Source: Erythrobacter oryzae (GTDB lineage Bacteria > Pseudomonadota > Alphaproteobacteria > Sphingomonadales > Sphingomonadaceae). Taken from it: a DNA stretch of 64,000 bases. Below are positions 53,340-61,994 of the stretch, piece by piece (the first letter of the stretch is position 1; every line of letters starts with the position of its first letter). The DNA is taken from NCBI RefSeq assembly GCF_030271515.1, contig NZ_JASCXI010000004.1, positions 372,001-436,000 on the forward strand, read 5' to 3'. Position numbers and translations under genes: made by a program. The notes under the pieces were generated by a model that ran no database searches, was not told the DNA's origin, and saw only the letters and a program-made list of their open reading frames with translations.

Positions 53340-54871
53340 GCGCCCCGCCGGTCAGCAAGATCGTCATCGTCGGCGGGGGCACCGCGGGGTGGATGACGGC
53401 GGCCGCGATCGTCCGGGTGCTCGGGGCAATGCCGGGGCTCTCGGTCACGCTGGTCGAAAGCGAGGCGATCGGCACGGTGGGCGTCGGCGAAGCGACGATC
53501 CCGCAGATCATCGGCTTCAACCGCCTGCTCGGCCTCGACGAGATGACCTTCATGCGCGAGACCCGCGCGACATACAAACTCGGCATCGAATTCGTCGACT
53601 GGCTGCGGCCGGGGCACAGCTACGTGCACCCCTTCGGCAGCTTCGGGCTCGACATGCTGGGGATCGAGTTCCAGCACTTCTTCCTGCGCGGCGCCCAACA
53701 GGGCGAGGCGGCGCGGATCGACGACTATTCCATCGCGGCTGTGGCGGCCAAGGCGGGGCGGTTCGGCTGGCCGCGCCCCGACAATCCGCGCTCGCCGATG
53801 TCGAAGCTGTCCTACGCCTTCCAGTTCGACGCGGGCCGCTATGCGAAGTTCCTGCGCGGCTATGCCGAAGCCGCCGGAGCGGTGCGGATCGAGGGCCGGA
53901 TCACCGAGGTGCGGCAGGACGGCGAGAGCGGCTTCGTCACGGGCGTCGTTCTCGAAGACGGGCGCGAGGTGGCGGGCGAATTGTTCATCGACTGCTCGGG
54001 CTTCCGCTCGCTCCTGCTCGGGCAGACGCTGGGCGTGCCCTTCACCGACTGGAGCAAGTGGCTCCCCTGCGACAGCGCGGTCGCGATCCCCTGCGAGCTG
54101 GGCGGGGCGAACGAGCCGCTGACCCGCTCGACCGCGCGCCCCGCCGGGTGGCAATGGCGCATCCCGCTCCAGCACCGCATCGGCAATGGCCATGTGTTCT
54201 CCTCGGCGCATTTGGACCGGCAGGCGGCGACCGATCTGCTGCTGGCGAACCTTGACGGCAAGCCGCTGGCCCAGCCCAACCAGCTCGCCTTCCGGGCCGG
54301 GCACCGGGCGCGGGCCTGGGACAAGAACGTGGTGGCGCTGGGGCTCGCCGGAGGCTTTCTCGAACCGCTCGAATCGACCTCGATCCATTTGGTGCAATCG
54401 GGCATCGCGCGGCTGATGGCGCTGTTTCCCGACACGAGCTTCTCGGCCGTCGAGCGCGACCGCTTCAATCTCGAGACGGAGCGCGAATATCGCAACATCC
54501 GCGATTTTCTGGTGCTCCACTACCGCCAGTCCGAGCGCGACGACAGCGAGTTCTGGCGCTATTGCCGCAATCTCCCACCGCCTGACAGCCTGAAGGAAAA
54601 GCTCGAATTGTTCACATCCTCAGGCCGGATCATCCGCGAGAACAACGAGCTTTTCACCGAGGACAGCTGGCTGTCGGTGATGCTCAGCCAAGGCGTGACG
54701 CCGCAGAGCTACCATCCGGCGGCGTGGATGCTGGATGCGGCCGAAACCCGCCAGCGGCTCACCCATATCCGTGGTGCGATCGCGCAGACCGTCGCGCAGC
54801 TGCCGAGCCAGGCCGAGTTCCTGCGCGCGAACGGCGGCGCGATTGCTGCCGAGGATTACCTCACCGCATGA
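53336..54871 (+). CDS. tryptophan-halogenase-family flavoprotein, copy 2
   Basis: 511 aa. IVIVGGGTAGWMTAAAI FAD motif, Lys81 in TYKLGIEF, WQWRIP (272-277) and Glu346 in EPLESTSI, so catalytically competent by motif. Related to copy 1 along its whole length (VESEAIGTVGVGEATIP, IDCSGFRSLLLGQTLG). ATGA overlaps on both sides couple it to copy 1 and to the JmjC-like gene. A flavin reductase partner is not encoded in the window. Substrate unknown; a peptide, protein or aromatic metabolite are all possible. Confidence 0.88.
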   Translation: MSAPPVSKIVIVGGGTAGWMTAAAIVRVLGAMPGLSVTLVESEAIGTVGVGEATIPQIIGFNRLLGLDEMTFMRETRATYKLGIEFVDWLRPGHSYVHPFGSFGLDMLGIEFQHFFLRGAQQGEAARIDDYSIAAVAAKAGRFGWPRPDNPRSPMSKLSYAFQFDAGRYAKFLRGYAEAAGAVRIEGRITEVRQDGESGFVTGVVLEDGREVAGELFIDCSGFRSLLLGQTLGVPFTDWSKWLPCDSAVAIPCELGGANEPLTRSTARPAGWQWRIPLQHRIGNGHVFSSAHLDRQAATDLLLANLDGKPLAQPNQLAFRAGHRARAWDKNVVALGLAGGFLEPLESTSIHLVQSGIARLMALFPDTSFSAVERDRFNLETEREYRNIRDFLVLHYRQSERDDSEFWRYCRNLPPPDSLKEKLELFTSSGRIIRENNELFTEDSWLSVMLSQGVTPQSYHPAAWMLDAAETRQRLTHIRGAIAQTVAQLPSQAEFLRANGGAIAAEDYLTA

Positions 54872-55884
54872 GCGCCCTGCCCCCGCCCACCCCGCTCACC
54901 GAAGTCACCGGCCCCGTCGACGACGCGGGCTTCGCCGCGATCCGCGCTGCGGGCAAGCCCGTGGTGCTGCGCGGACAGGTGGCGGACTGGCCCGCGGTCG
55001 CCGCAGCGCGCAAAGGCGATGAAGACATCGTGCGCTATCTGTGCCGCGAGCCGACCCCGCGGCCCGTCTCGGCGATTGCCGCCGCGCCGTCGGTAAAGGG
55101 GCGGTTCTTCTACACCCCCGACGTCATGCGCCTCAACTTCGTGCGCGGGCAAGGCCGGCTCGAGAACTTCCTCGCCGATCTGCTGCGCGCTGCGGCCATG
55201 CCCGAGCCACCGGCGATGGCCGTGCAATCGGAGGAGATCGCGCCGCTGCTCCCCGCCTTCGCGCGCGAGAACCGGCTGGCGCTGCTGCCCGACGTCATCG
55301 CGCGGATCTGGATCGGCAACCGCATCCGCGTCGGCACGCATTACGACGCCAAGGAGAATGTCGCCTGCTGCGTTGCCGGGCAGCGGCGGTTCACGACCTA
55401 TCCGCCCGGCCAGATCGCGGGTCTCTATCCCGGCCCCTTCGAGCTGACCCCGGCGGGCGTGCCGGTCAGCATGGTCGATCCGACCGCGCCCGATCTCGAT
55501 AAATTCCCCCTGTTTGCCGAGGCCGCGCGCCATGCCGAGACCGCGACGCTCGAGCCGGGAGATGCGATCTACATTCCCTATGGCTGGTGGCACGGGGTGG
55601 ATTCGCTCGCGCCGGTGAGCATCCTCGTCAACTACTGGTGGAACCCCGGCCAGCCCGATGGCGTGGTGAGCCCCTACGAGGCGCTGATCCACGCCATCGC
55701 CGCCTACCGCCACCTGCCCGACGATCAGCGCGCGGTGTGGAAGCACAACCTCGATTACTACGCCTTCGGGGACCGCGAGGGCTCCTCGGCTCACCTGCCG
55801 CCCCCGGCGAGAGGCGTGCTGGGGCCGCCCTCGCGCTCGCTGTTTGCGCAGATGAAGGCGGTTATCCGGCGGGCGCTCGACTAG
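54868..55884 (+). CDS. cupin/JmjC-like Fe(II)/2-oxoglutarate oxygenase candidate
   Basis: 338 aa, cytoplasmic. Cupin-8-type beta-helix with the metal triad THYD (His158, Asp160) and WWHGV (His242), plus LEPGDAIYIPYGWWHGVDSL, the hallmark of JmjC/FIH-like hydroxylases. KPVVLRGQVADWPAV at the start is also family-typical. The residues are consistent with an active Fe(II) site. Such proteins hydroxylate protein or peptide side chains elsewhere; here the ATGA coupling to two halogenase-like proteins suggests successive modification of one target. It converges on copy 3 with a 23-bp overlap. Confidence 0.82.
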   Translation: MSALPPPTPLTEVTGPVDDAGFAAIRAAGKPVVLRGQVADWPAVAAARKGDEDIVRYLCREPTPRPVSAIAAAPSVKGRFFYTPDVMRLNFVRGQGRLENFLADLLRAAAMPEPPAMAVQSEEIAPLLPAFARENRLALLPDVIARIWIGNRIRVGTHYDAKENVACCVAGQRRFTTYPPGQIAGLYPGPFELTPAGVPVSMVDPTAPDLDKFPLFAEAARHAETATLEPGDAIYIPYGWWHGVDSLAPVSILVNYWWNPGQPDGVVSPYEALIHAIAAYRHLPDDQRAVWKHNLDYYAFGDREGSSAHLPPPARGVLGPPSRSLFAQMKAVIRRALD

Positions 55885-57337
55885 CCTGAAGGGTGCGTGC
55901 GAGCCACTGGTCGTAGGGCGGCGCGAAGGCGAGCGCGGCCTCGGCTTCGGCTTGAAAGGCGGCGCGGGCGTGCGCCTCGCCTGCGGCATCGGCGGCCAGC
56001 GCTGCGGGTGGCAGCCCAGGCGTCCATCCCAGCGCGACCATCAGCGCGAACTGCTCTTGGCCGAGCAGCGGTAGCTCCTCGCGGAACGGTATGCGGCCGC
56101 GCCGCTCGAACTGGTCGATGACGGCGGCGAGACGCCCCGGGAGCGGGCGCGCGCCGAACACCGCCTGCGCGTGGGGCGTGGCGAAATGGAGCGCCAGCAC
56201 CTCGTGCACCCCCTCCATCATCAGCACCGAACGGCGGTTGTACTCCTCGCGCTCCAGCGGGGTGATCGCGCGGCCCGGGAGCATCTCGATCAGCAGCGCG
56301 AGCTGGCGGTGGGCAAGGTCGAGCTGGAGCGGCCCCAAGGGCTCGAACCGCGCCGCCGCATCGCCCAGCGCCACGACATTGCCCAGCCACGGCGCTGCGG
56401 CCCGCCCCGGGGTGAGCGCAACGGCTCCCAGCGCCCGCGCACCGAGCAGCGCTTCGGCCTCGGCGCGGGCAATCGGTCCGGGGGTGCCGAGCATGGCGCG
56501 GCGTCCGTCGATCCCGGCGACCTCGCTCACCCACCCGCCGCCGGTGAGCGTCAGCCGGTCCTCGAGCGCGATCAGCGGCGCTGTGGGCTCGCCGATATAG
56601 ACATGGCGCGTCGGCAGCGTGGCCGACCAGTCGGTGAAGGCGAAGCCCGGATGGCTGGCAAGCAGCGCCGCCTGCGGCCCGGTGCAATCGATGAAGAAAT
56701 CGGCCTCGATCTCGCCCTGCCCGGCAATGCCGATGGCGCGGATGGTGTCGCCCTCGCCCGGCTCGATCCGGTCGATCACGCCCGCAACATAGCCGATGCC
56801 CAGCGCTTCGGCCGCCTGGATCAGCAGATCGCGATAGGCAGCCGGGTTCCAGCGCAGGGCGTAGTCGACCGAGGAAATCGGCGTCGGCTCGCCCGGCGGA
56901 GGGGGGGCAAAGCGGCCCGCGGCGGCGAGCACTTCGGCAAGGCTCCCGGCGGGCGGGCCTCCGGCACCCGGCAGCCGCACCTTGCCCCAGTCGCGCGCGA
57001 AGGCGGTCTTCAGGGCCGGGTCGAGCACCTCGCCATAGGCGACCACTCCGCCCGCGCCGCCCGCATCCCACCCGGAAAGCCGCGTAACCAGCCGGTAGGA
57101 GCCGCCCGCACGGGTGACGATCGCGGCCTCCTCGATCCCCAGCCGGTCGTGCAGCTTGTTGGTGAAGGGCATGGCGGTGGGCGATGCATCGGCAAAGGAG
57201 GCGGGGCCGGGATCGCCGCCGACGACCACCACCTCGCAGGCGGGCAGCGCGCGGCGCAGGGCGATGGCGGCGAGGATGCCGAGCTGGCCGCCTCCAGCCA
57301 CCAGCACCCGGCGCATGGGCTCGCGCGCCGCGCTCAC
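55862..57337 (-). CDS. degenerate tryptophan-halogenase-family flavoprotein, copy 3
   Basis: 491 aa. The fold is recognisable (VLVAGGGQLGILAAIAL, FFIDCTGPQAALL, WLGNVVALGDAAARFEPLGPLQLDLAHRQ, ITPLEREEYNRRSV), but GGGTAGW has become GGGQLGI, the catalytic Lys is replaced (SYRL, Arg82), WQWRIP is gone (GGGWVSEV region), and EPLEST has become EPLGPL. FAD binding is still plausible; halogenation is not. It overlaps copy 4 by 4 bp, so it may serve as a non-halogenating monooxygenase or as a partner subunit. The reading frame is intact, so it is not a pseudogene. Confidence 0.8.
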   Translation of the reverse strand: MSAAREPMRRVLVAGGGQLGILAAIALRRALPACEVVVVGGDPGPASFADASPTAMPFTNKLHDRLGIEEAAIVTRAGGSYRLVTRLSGWDAGGAGGVVAYGEVLDPALKTAFARDWGKVRLPGAGGPPAGSLAEVLAAAGRFAPPPPGEPTPISSVDYALRWNPAAYRDLLIQAAEALGIGYVAGVIDRIEPGEGDTIRAIGIAGQGEIEADFFIDCTGPQAALLASHPGFAFTDWSATLPTRHVYIGEPTAPLIALEDRLTLTGGGWVSEVAGIDGRRAMLGTPGPIARAEAEALLGARALGAVALTPGRAAAPWLGNVVALGDAAARFEPLGPLQLDLAHRQLALLIEMLPGRAITPLEREEYNRRSVLMMEGVHEVLALHFATPHAQAVFGARPLPGRLAAVIDQFERRGRIPFREELPLLGQEQFALMVALGWTPGLPPAALAADAAGEAHARAAFQAEAEAALAFAPPYDQWLARTLQASRAPAG

Positions 57338-58854
57338 GCCGCCTCGGCGAGCCGCGCGGCCTCGCGCATCAGGTAGTCGCGGTGGCCGGGCATGGCCGCG
57401 ACCTCGCCCGTCACCGCCATCCGCAGCCGCTCGGTGGCGCGAGCGAGGGCGTCGGGCGCGATCATGCCTGCGCGCGGGTCATGGGCCTCGGGCAGCATCC
57501 CCTGCCCGACATAGACCGCAATCCAGCTGGCATCGTAGAACAGGCCGTCGGAATATTTCTCGATCCGCCCCGCACGCCGCCACAGCTCGAGCTTGCCCGC
57601 GAGACTGTCGGGCACCTGCATGGTGCGCACATGGTTCCAGAACTCGGAATCGTCGCGCGTGGTGGCGTGGTAGTGGAGGATCAGGAAGTCCCGCACCCGG
57701 TCATATTCCATGTCGACCAGCCGGTTGAACTCCTCGCGGTCGCGCGGGTCGATCGCGCCGCCCACGGGAAACAGCTCGATCAGATAGGTGATCGCCATTT
57801 GCGCGAGATAGATCGAAGTGCTCTCAAGCGGTTCGAGGAACCCGCTCGCCAGCCCGACGCCGATGACATTGTGGCTCCATGACTTGGAACGCCTGCCGGG
57901 GCGGAATTTCAGGATGCGCGGATCGGCCAGCGGCGTGCCCTCGGCAGCGGCGATGATCGCCTCGCAGGCCTGCTCCTCGGTGATATGCGCCGAGGAGAAG
58001 ACGTAGCCGTTGCCCATGCGGTGCTGGAGCGGGATCTGCCAGCGCCACCCTGCGGGCATGGCGGTGGCGGTGGTGTAGGGGCGTAAGTCTGGCGTCGCAT
58101 GGGTGCAGGGCATCGCCGCCGCGCGGTCGCAGGGGAGCCAGTGGGTCCAGTCCTCACAACGCTCGCCCAGTTCCTGCCCCAGAAGGATCGAGCGGAAGCC
58201 CGAGCAGTCGACGAAGAGGTCTCCCATGATCCGGCGGCCATCCGCCAGCACCAGCGCGACCACATCGCCGCTCTGGGCATCACGCTCGACGCTGACGACG
58301 CGGCCCTCGTGCCGCTCCACCCCGATCCCGCGCGCGAAATCGCGCATGAAGGGGCCGAACAGCGTCGCGTCGAACTGGTAGGCATATCCATAGGTCGAAG
58401 CGAGGCTGTCATCCTGTGCGGGCGGGCGGAAGCGGTTGGCCTTGGCGGCTGCGACGGCAAGCGAATAGTCCCCGATCTCGCGCGCCATGCCGTGGCGGGC
58501 CAGTTCGAGCCACCAGTGGTGGAAGCCCACCCCCGCGACTTCCTCGCCGAAGCTTCCGAAGGGGTGGATATAGCTCTCCCCAATCCGCCCGAAGTCGCGA
58601 AAATCGATCCCCAGCTTGTAGGTCGCGTGGGTCGCCTTCATGAACGCCGCCTCGTCGATCCCGAGCTTCTCGACGAAGCCGCGGATGTGGGGCAGCGTTG
58701 CCTCCCCCACCCCGACGATGCCGATCTCCTCGCTCTCGACCAGCTGCACGCTGGCGATCCCGGGGAGCAGCTTGGCGATTCCCGCCGCGGTCATCCACCC
58801 GGCGGTGCCGCCGCCGAGGACGACCACGCGGACAGGCTTGGTTGGGTCTTCCAT
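57334..58854 (-). CDS. tryptophan-halogenase-family flavoprotein, copy 4
   Basis: 506 aa from the second of two adjacent ATGs; GGAGG lies 5 bases upstream of it. VVVLGGGTAGWMTAAGI, Lys80 in TYKLGIDF, WRWQIP (270-275) and Glu344 in EPLESTSI: all catalytic elements are present. It starts 28 bp after the sugar transporter gene and overlaps degenerate copy 3. So this operon combines sugar import with an intact plus a degenerate halogenase-like protein, mirroring the receptor-linked pair on the other side. Substrate unknown. Confidence 0.88.
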   Translation of the reverse strand: MEDPTKPVRVVVLGGGTAGWMTAAGIAKLLPGIASVQLVESEEIGIVGVGEATLPHIRGFVEKLGIDEAAFMKATHATYKLGIDFRDFGRIGESYIHPFGSFGEEVAGVGFHHWWLELARHGMAREIGDYSLAVAAAKANRFRPPAQDDSLASTYGYAYQFDATLFGPFMRDFARGIGVERHEGRVVSVERDAQSGDVVALVLADGRRIMGDLFVDCSGFRSILLGQELGERCEDWTHWLPCDRAAAMPCTHATPDLRPYTTATAMPAGWRWQIPLQHRMGNGYVFSSAHITEEQACEAIIAAAEGTPLADPRILKFRPGRRSKSWSHNVIGVGLASGFLEPLESTSIYLAQMAITYLIELFPVGGAIDPRDREEFNRLVDMEYDRVRDFLILHYHATTRDDSEFWNHVRTMQVPDSLAGKLELWRRAGRIEKYSDGLFYDASWIAVYVGQGMLPEAHDPRAGMIAPDALARATERLRMAVTGEVAAMPGHRDYLMREAARLAEAA

Positions 58855-58882
58855 CATGGCCTCCACGCTATCACCGCAAGGG

Positions 58883-60283
58883 TCAGCCGACCATCTCCTC
58901 AAGCTCCTTGCCCTTGGTCTCGGTGATGAACTTCGACACGAGGAAGAAGCTGATCGCGGCGCTCACCGTGTAGAACAGGTAAGTCGGCGCAAGGCCGAGG
59001 CCGCTCGCCATGCGGGGGAAGGTCTGCACCACGGCATAATTCGCGCCCCACTGCGCCAGACCCGCCACCGCGAGGGCCGACCCGCGCATCTGGTTGGGGA
59101 ACATCTCGCCCAGCATCACCCACATCACGGGGCCCCAGCTGAAGTTGAAGAAGATGACGTAGAGGTTGGCCGCGACCAGCGCGATCCAGCCCGCGCTCTC
59201 GCTCAGCGAAAGATTCCCTGCCGCATCGGTGCCCGCGCCCGCAAAGGCCCAGGTCATCGCACCCAAGGTCGCCGCCATGCCGGCCGAGCCGATCAGCAGC
59301 AGCGGCTTTCGCCCGATGCGGTCGATCAGCACCAGCGCGGCAAACACCGCCGCGATCGAGGCGAGGCCGGAGATGATGTTGCGCTCGAGCGCGACTTCCT
59401 CCGAGACGCCCGCCAGCCGCCACAGCGTTTCGCCGTAGTAGAAGATCACGTTGATGCCGACGAATTGCTGGAAGGTCGCGAGAAGGATGCCGGCCCAGAC
59501 GATCGGGCGGAAGATCGTGCCCTTTGCCAGCACATCGGACAGGCGCGGACGGTGGTCGCCCGCGAAGGACTCGCGAATTTCGCCGACCTTGCGCTCTGCC
59601 TCTTCAGGCCCGAACAGGCTGGTCAGCACCTTGCGCGCCTCATCCTCGCGGCCGCGGTTGACGAGGTAGCGGGGGCTCTCCGGGATGAACAGCAGCGCCA
59701 CCAGGAACACCGCGGCGGGAGCGGCCTGCGCGAGATACATCCAGCGCCAGGCGGGCATTCCCGCCACCTCGCCGAGCGAATCGCCCGCCGCCTGCGCGAG
59801 GAAATAGTTGACGAGGAAGGCCGCGGTCAGACCGGTGATGATCATCACCTGCTGCACCGTGGTCAGCCGCCCGCGGATCTTCGCCGGGGCGACTTCGGAG
59901 ATGTAGAGCGGCGAGAGCACCGAGGCAGCGCCCACCGCCATGCCGCCGGCAAAGCGCGCGATCACGAACAGGGTGTGGCTGTCGGTCTCGCCCTGCACGA
60001 TCGCACCGATGAGGAACAGCAGCGCAGCGATCACCATCACCCGCTTGCGGCCCAGCGCGTCGGCAAGGCGGCCCGCGAGGAACGCGCCCGCCGCGCAGCC
60101 GATCAGCAGCGAGCCGACCGTGAAGCCCAGCCCGTCCTCGTCGAGCCCGAAGGCCTCCTTGAGGCCCGCCTGCGTCCCGTTCACCGCTCCGCTGTCATAG
60201 CCGAACAACAACCCGCCGATGGTCGCCACCGCGACGATCGCGGAAATCAGCGCCATGTTGGCGCCGCCCCGTGTAGTTTCCAA
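58883..60283 (-). CDS. MFS sugar:H+ symporter (XylE/GalP-like)
   Basis: 466 aa, 12 predicted transmembrane helices, sugar-porter family. Signatures: GLLFGYDSGAVNGTQ, LADALGRKRVM, SPLYISEVAPAKIRGRL, PESPRYLVNRGR, QQFVGINVIFYYGETL, IDRIGRKPLLL and the C-terminal ETKGKELEEM. Probably imports D-xylose for the Weimberg enzymes. I prefer the TTG at 60283 with GGGGAGAGGG upstream; an ATG at 60322 is possible but has no ribosome site and abuts operator G. First gene of the transporter-halogenase operon; divergent from the semialdehyde dehydrogenase. Confidence 0.9.
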   Translation of the reverse strand: METTRGGANMALISAIVAVATIGGLLFGYDSGAVNGTQAGLKEAFGLDEDGLGFTVGSLLIGCAAGAFLAGRLADALGRKRVMVIAALLFLIGAIVQGETDSHTLFVIARFAGGMAVGAASVLSPLYISEVAPAKIRGRLTTVQQVMIITGLTAAFLVNYFLAQAAGDSLGEVAGMPAWRWMYLAQAAPAAVFLVALLFIPESPRYLVNRGREDEARKVLTSLFGPEEAERKVGEIRESFAGDHRPRLSDVLAKGTIFRPIVWAGILLATFQQFVGINVIFYYGETLWRLAGVSEEVALERNIISGLASIAAVFAALVLIDRIGRKPLLLIGSAGMAATLGAMTWAFAGAGTDAAGNLSLSESAGWIALVAANLYVIFFNFSWGPVMWVMLGEMFPNQMRGSALAVAGLAQWGANYAVVQTFPRMASGLGLAPTYLFYTVSAAISFFLVSKFITETKGKELEEMVG

Positions 60284-60325
60284 GATCCCTCTCCCCGGCT
60301 GCGTTGTTGCAACCCGCACCATTTA

Positions 60326-60339
60326 TGGTAGCGCTACCT
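60326..60339. promoter_or_regulatory. LacI-type operator G
   Basis: TGGTAGCGCTACCT, one base from the perfect palindrome, between the divergent sugar transporter and semialdehyde dehydrogenase genes (43 bp and 66 bp from their starts). It brings both operons, including two halogenase-like genes, under the xylan regulon. Confidence 0.82.
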
Positions 60340-60404
60340 TTGACCGAAAAACGCGCTATGGCAAGCGGCGTTTTCACACAAGATTCGCAAGGACGCGGGA
60401 GAGA

Positions 60405-61973
60405 ATGATGACACTGACCGGCAGGAACCTCATTGCGGGCGCATGGCGCGAGGGCGAGAGCCACTTCACCGCGCACGATGCCGCCAGCGGCGCGCAGCTC
60501 GCGCCGGTCTTTGCCGAAGGCTCGGCAAATGACGTTGCCGCTGCCTGCGCTGCGGCTGCGGCTGCGCAAGGCGCTTACGCCGCTCTCCCCCTTGCCGAAC
60601 GCGCCGCTTTCCTGCGGCTGATGGCGGCGAAGATCGACGCGCTGGGGGACACGCTCACGCAGCGCGCCATGCTCGAAAGCGGCCTGCCCGAAGCGCGCCT
60701 CAATGGCGAGCGCGGGCGCACGGTGGGCCAGCTGCGCCTCTTCGCCGAGGAGGTCGAGAACGGCGGCTGGCAGGGTCTCAGGATCGATCACGCGCAGCCG
60801 GGCCGCGCGCCGCTGCCCAAGCCCGACCTGCGGTTGCGCAACGTCCCCCTCGGCCCCGTGGCGGTGTTCGGCGCATCGAACTTCCCGCTCGCCTTCTCGG
60901 TCGCAGGCGGGGACACAGCCTCGGCGCTGGCGGCGGGGTGCTGCGTGGTGGTGAAAGGTCATCCTGCCCACCCCGGCACCTCCGAACTGGTCGCAGGCGC
61001 GATCCTCGAGGCGATCCGCGAGGCGGGGTTGCCGGAGGGCGTGTTCAGCCTCGTGAACGGCACCGCCAACGCGCTCGGCGAGGCGTTGGTCAAGGACCCG
61101 CGCATCACGGCGGTCGGCTTCACCGGCTCGCGCGCCGGGGGCCTCGCGCTGATGGGCCACGCCGCCGCCCGCCCCGTGCCGATCCCGGTCTATGCCGAGA
61201 TGAGCAGCGTCAATCCGGTGGTGCTGATGCCCGCCCGGCTCGAGGAAGCCGCCGAGGCGCTGGCGAGCGCCTATGTCGGATCGCTGTCGCTGGGCGCGGG
61301 GCAATTCTGCACCAATCCCGGCATCCTGCTGGCCGTCGAAAGCGCTGCGACCCGGCGCTTCATCGCCGCTGTCGGCGAGGCGCTGCCCGCCGTGCCCGCC
61401 CAGACCATGCTCACCGCGGGCATCCAGAGTGCCTACACCAAGGGCATCGAAGCGATCGCAGCCCACGGCGCGACGCTGGTCGGCGCGGGGGCGGAGGGCT
61501 CTTCGACATGCGGGCGGGCGCAGGTCTTCACCGTCAGCGGCGCCGATTTCCGCGCCAATCCGGCGCTGGGCCACGAGGTGTTCGGCCCCTCCTCGATCAT
61601 CGTTACCTGCGCCGATCTCGCCGAGGTCGCCGCAATCCTCGAAGGGATGGAAGGCCAGCTCACCGCCACGCTGCACATGGCCCCGGCCGATTACGATGCG
61701 GCGCGCGGCCTCCTCCCGATCCTCGAGAACCGTGCCGGACGGATCATCGCCAATGCCTGGCCGACGGGCGTGGAAGTGACCCACGCGATGGTCCACGGCG
61801 GCCCCTTCCCCGCCACCTCCGACGGTCGCAGCACCTCGGTCGGCACGCTCGCGATCGCGCGCTTCCTGCGGCCCGTCAGCTATCAGGACCTGCCCGCCGC
61901 ATTGCTCCCCAAGGCGCTGCTCGACGGACCGAGCCCGGTGCTAAGGCGGGTCGACGGGCAGTATGAGGCGTAA
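60405..61973 (+). CDS. alpha-ketoglutarate semialdehyde dehydrogenase (last Weimberg step)
   Basis: 522 aa aldehyde dehydrogenase of the KGSADH type (Caulobacter calls it XylA, not to be confused with xylose isomerase). Oxidises 2,5-dioxopentanoate to 2-oxoglutarate. GASNFPLAFSVAGGDTASALAAGC (Asn159), VKGHPAHPGTSE, GFTGSRAGG, general base Glu265 in YAEMSSVNPV and nucleophile Cys302 in GAGQFCTNPG are family signatures. Start ATG 60405 (a second ATG follows directly) with CGGGAGAGA upstream. With XylB, XylC, XylD and XylX it completes the pathway. Confidence 0.93.
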   Translation: MMTLTGRNLIAGAWREGESHFTAHDAASGAQLAPVFAEGSANDVAAACAAAAAAQGAYAALPLAERAAFLRLMAAKIDALGDTLTQRAMLESGLPEARLNGERGRTVGQLRLFAEEVENGGWQGLRIDHAQPGRAPLPKPDLRLRNVPLGPVAVFGASNFPLAFSVAGGDTASALAAGCCVVVKGHPAHPGTSELVAGAILEAIREAGLPEGVFSLVNGTANALGEALVKDPRITAVGFTGSRAGGLALMGHAAARPVPIPVYAEMSSVNPVVLMPARLEEAAEALASAYVGSLSLGAGQFCTNPGILLAVESAATRRFIAAVGEALPAVPAQTMLTAGIQSAYTKGIEAIAAHGATLVGAGAEGSSTCGRAQVFTVSGADFRANPALGHEVFGPSSIIVTCADLAEVAAILEGMEGQLTATLHMAPADYDAARGLLPILENRAGRIIANAWPTGVEVTHAMVHGGPFPATSDGRSTSVGTLAIARFLRPVSYQDLPAALLPKALLDGPSPVLRRVDGQYEA

Positions 61974-61994
61974 GCGAAGATGGGAGGGCGAGGC

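Noticed and set aside
58860-58874. A half-operator (CGCTATCA) upstream of halogenase copy 4.
   Set aside because: Only the right arm matches the LacI-type site; the left arm is unrelated, and the gene is only 28 bp behind the transporter in the same operon.
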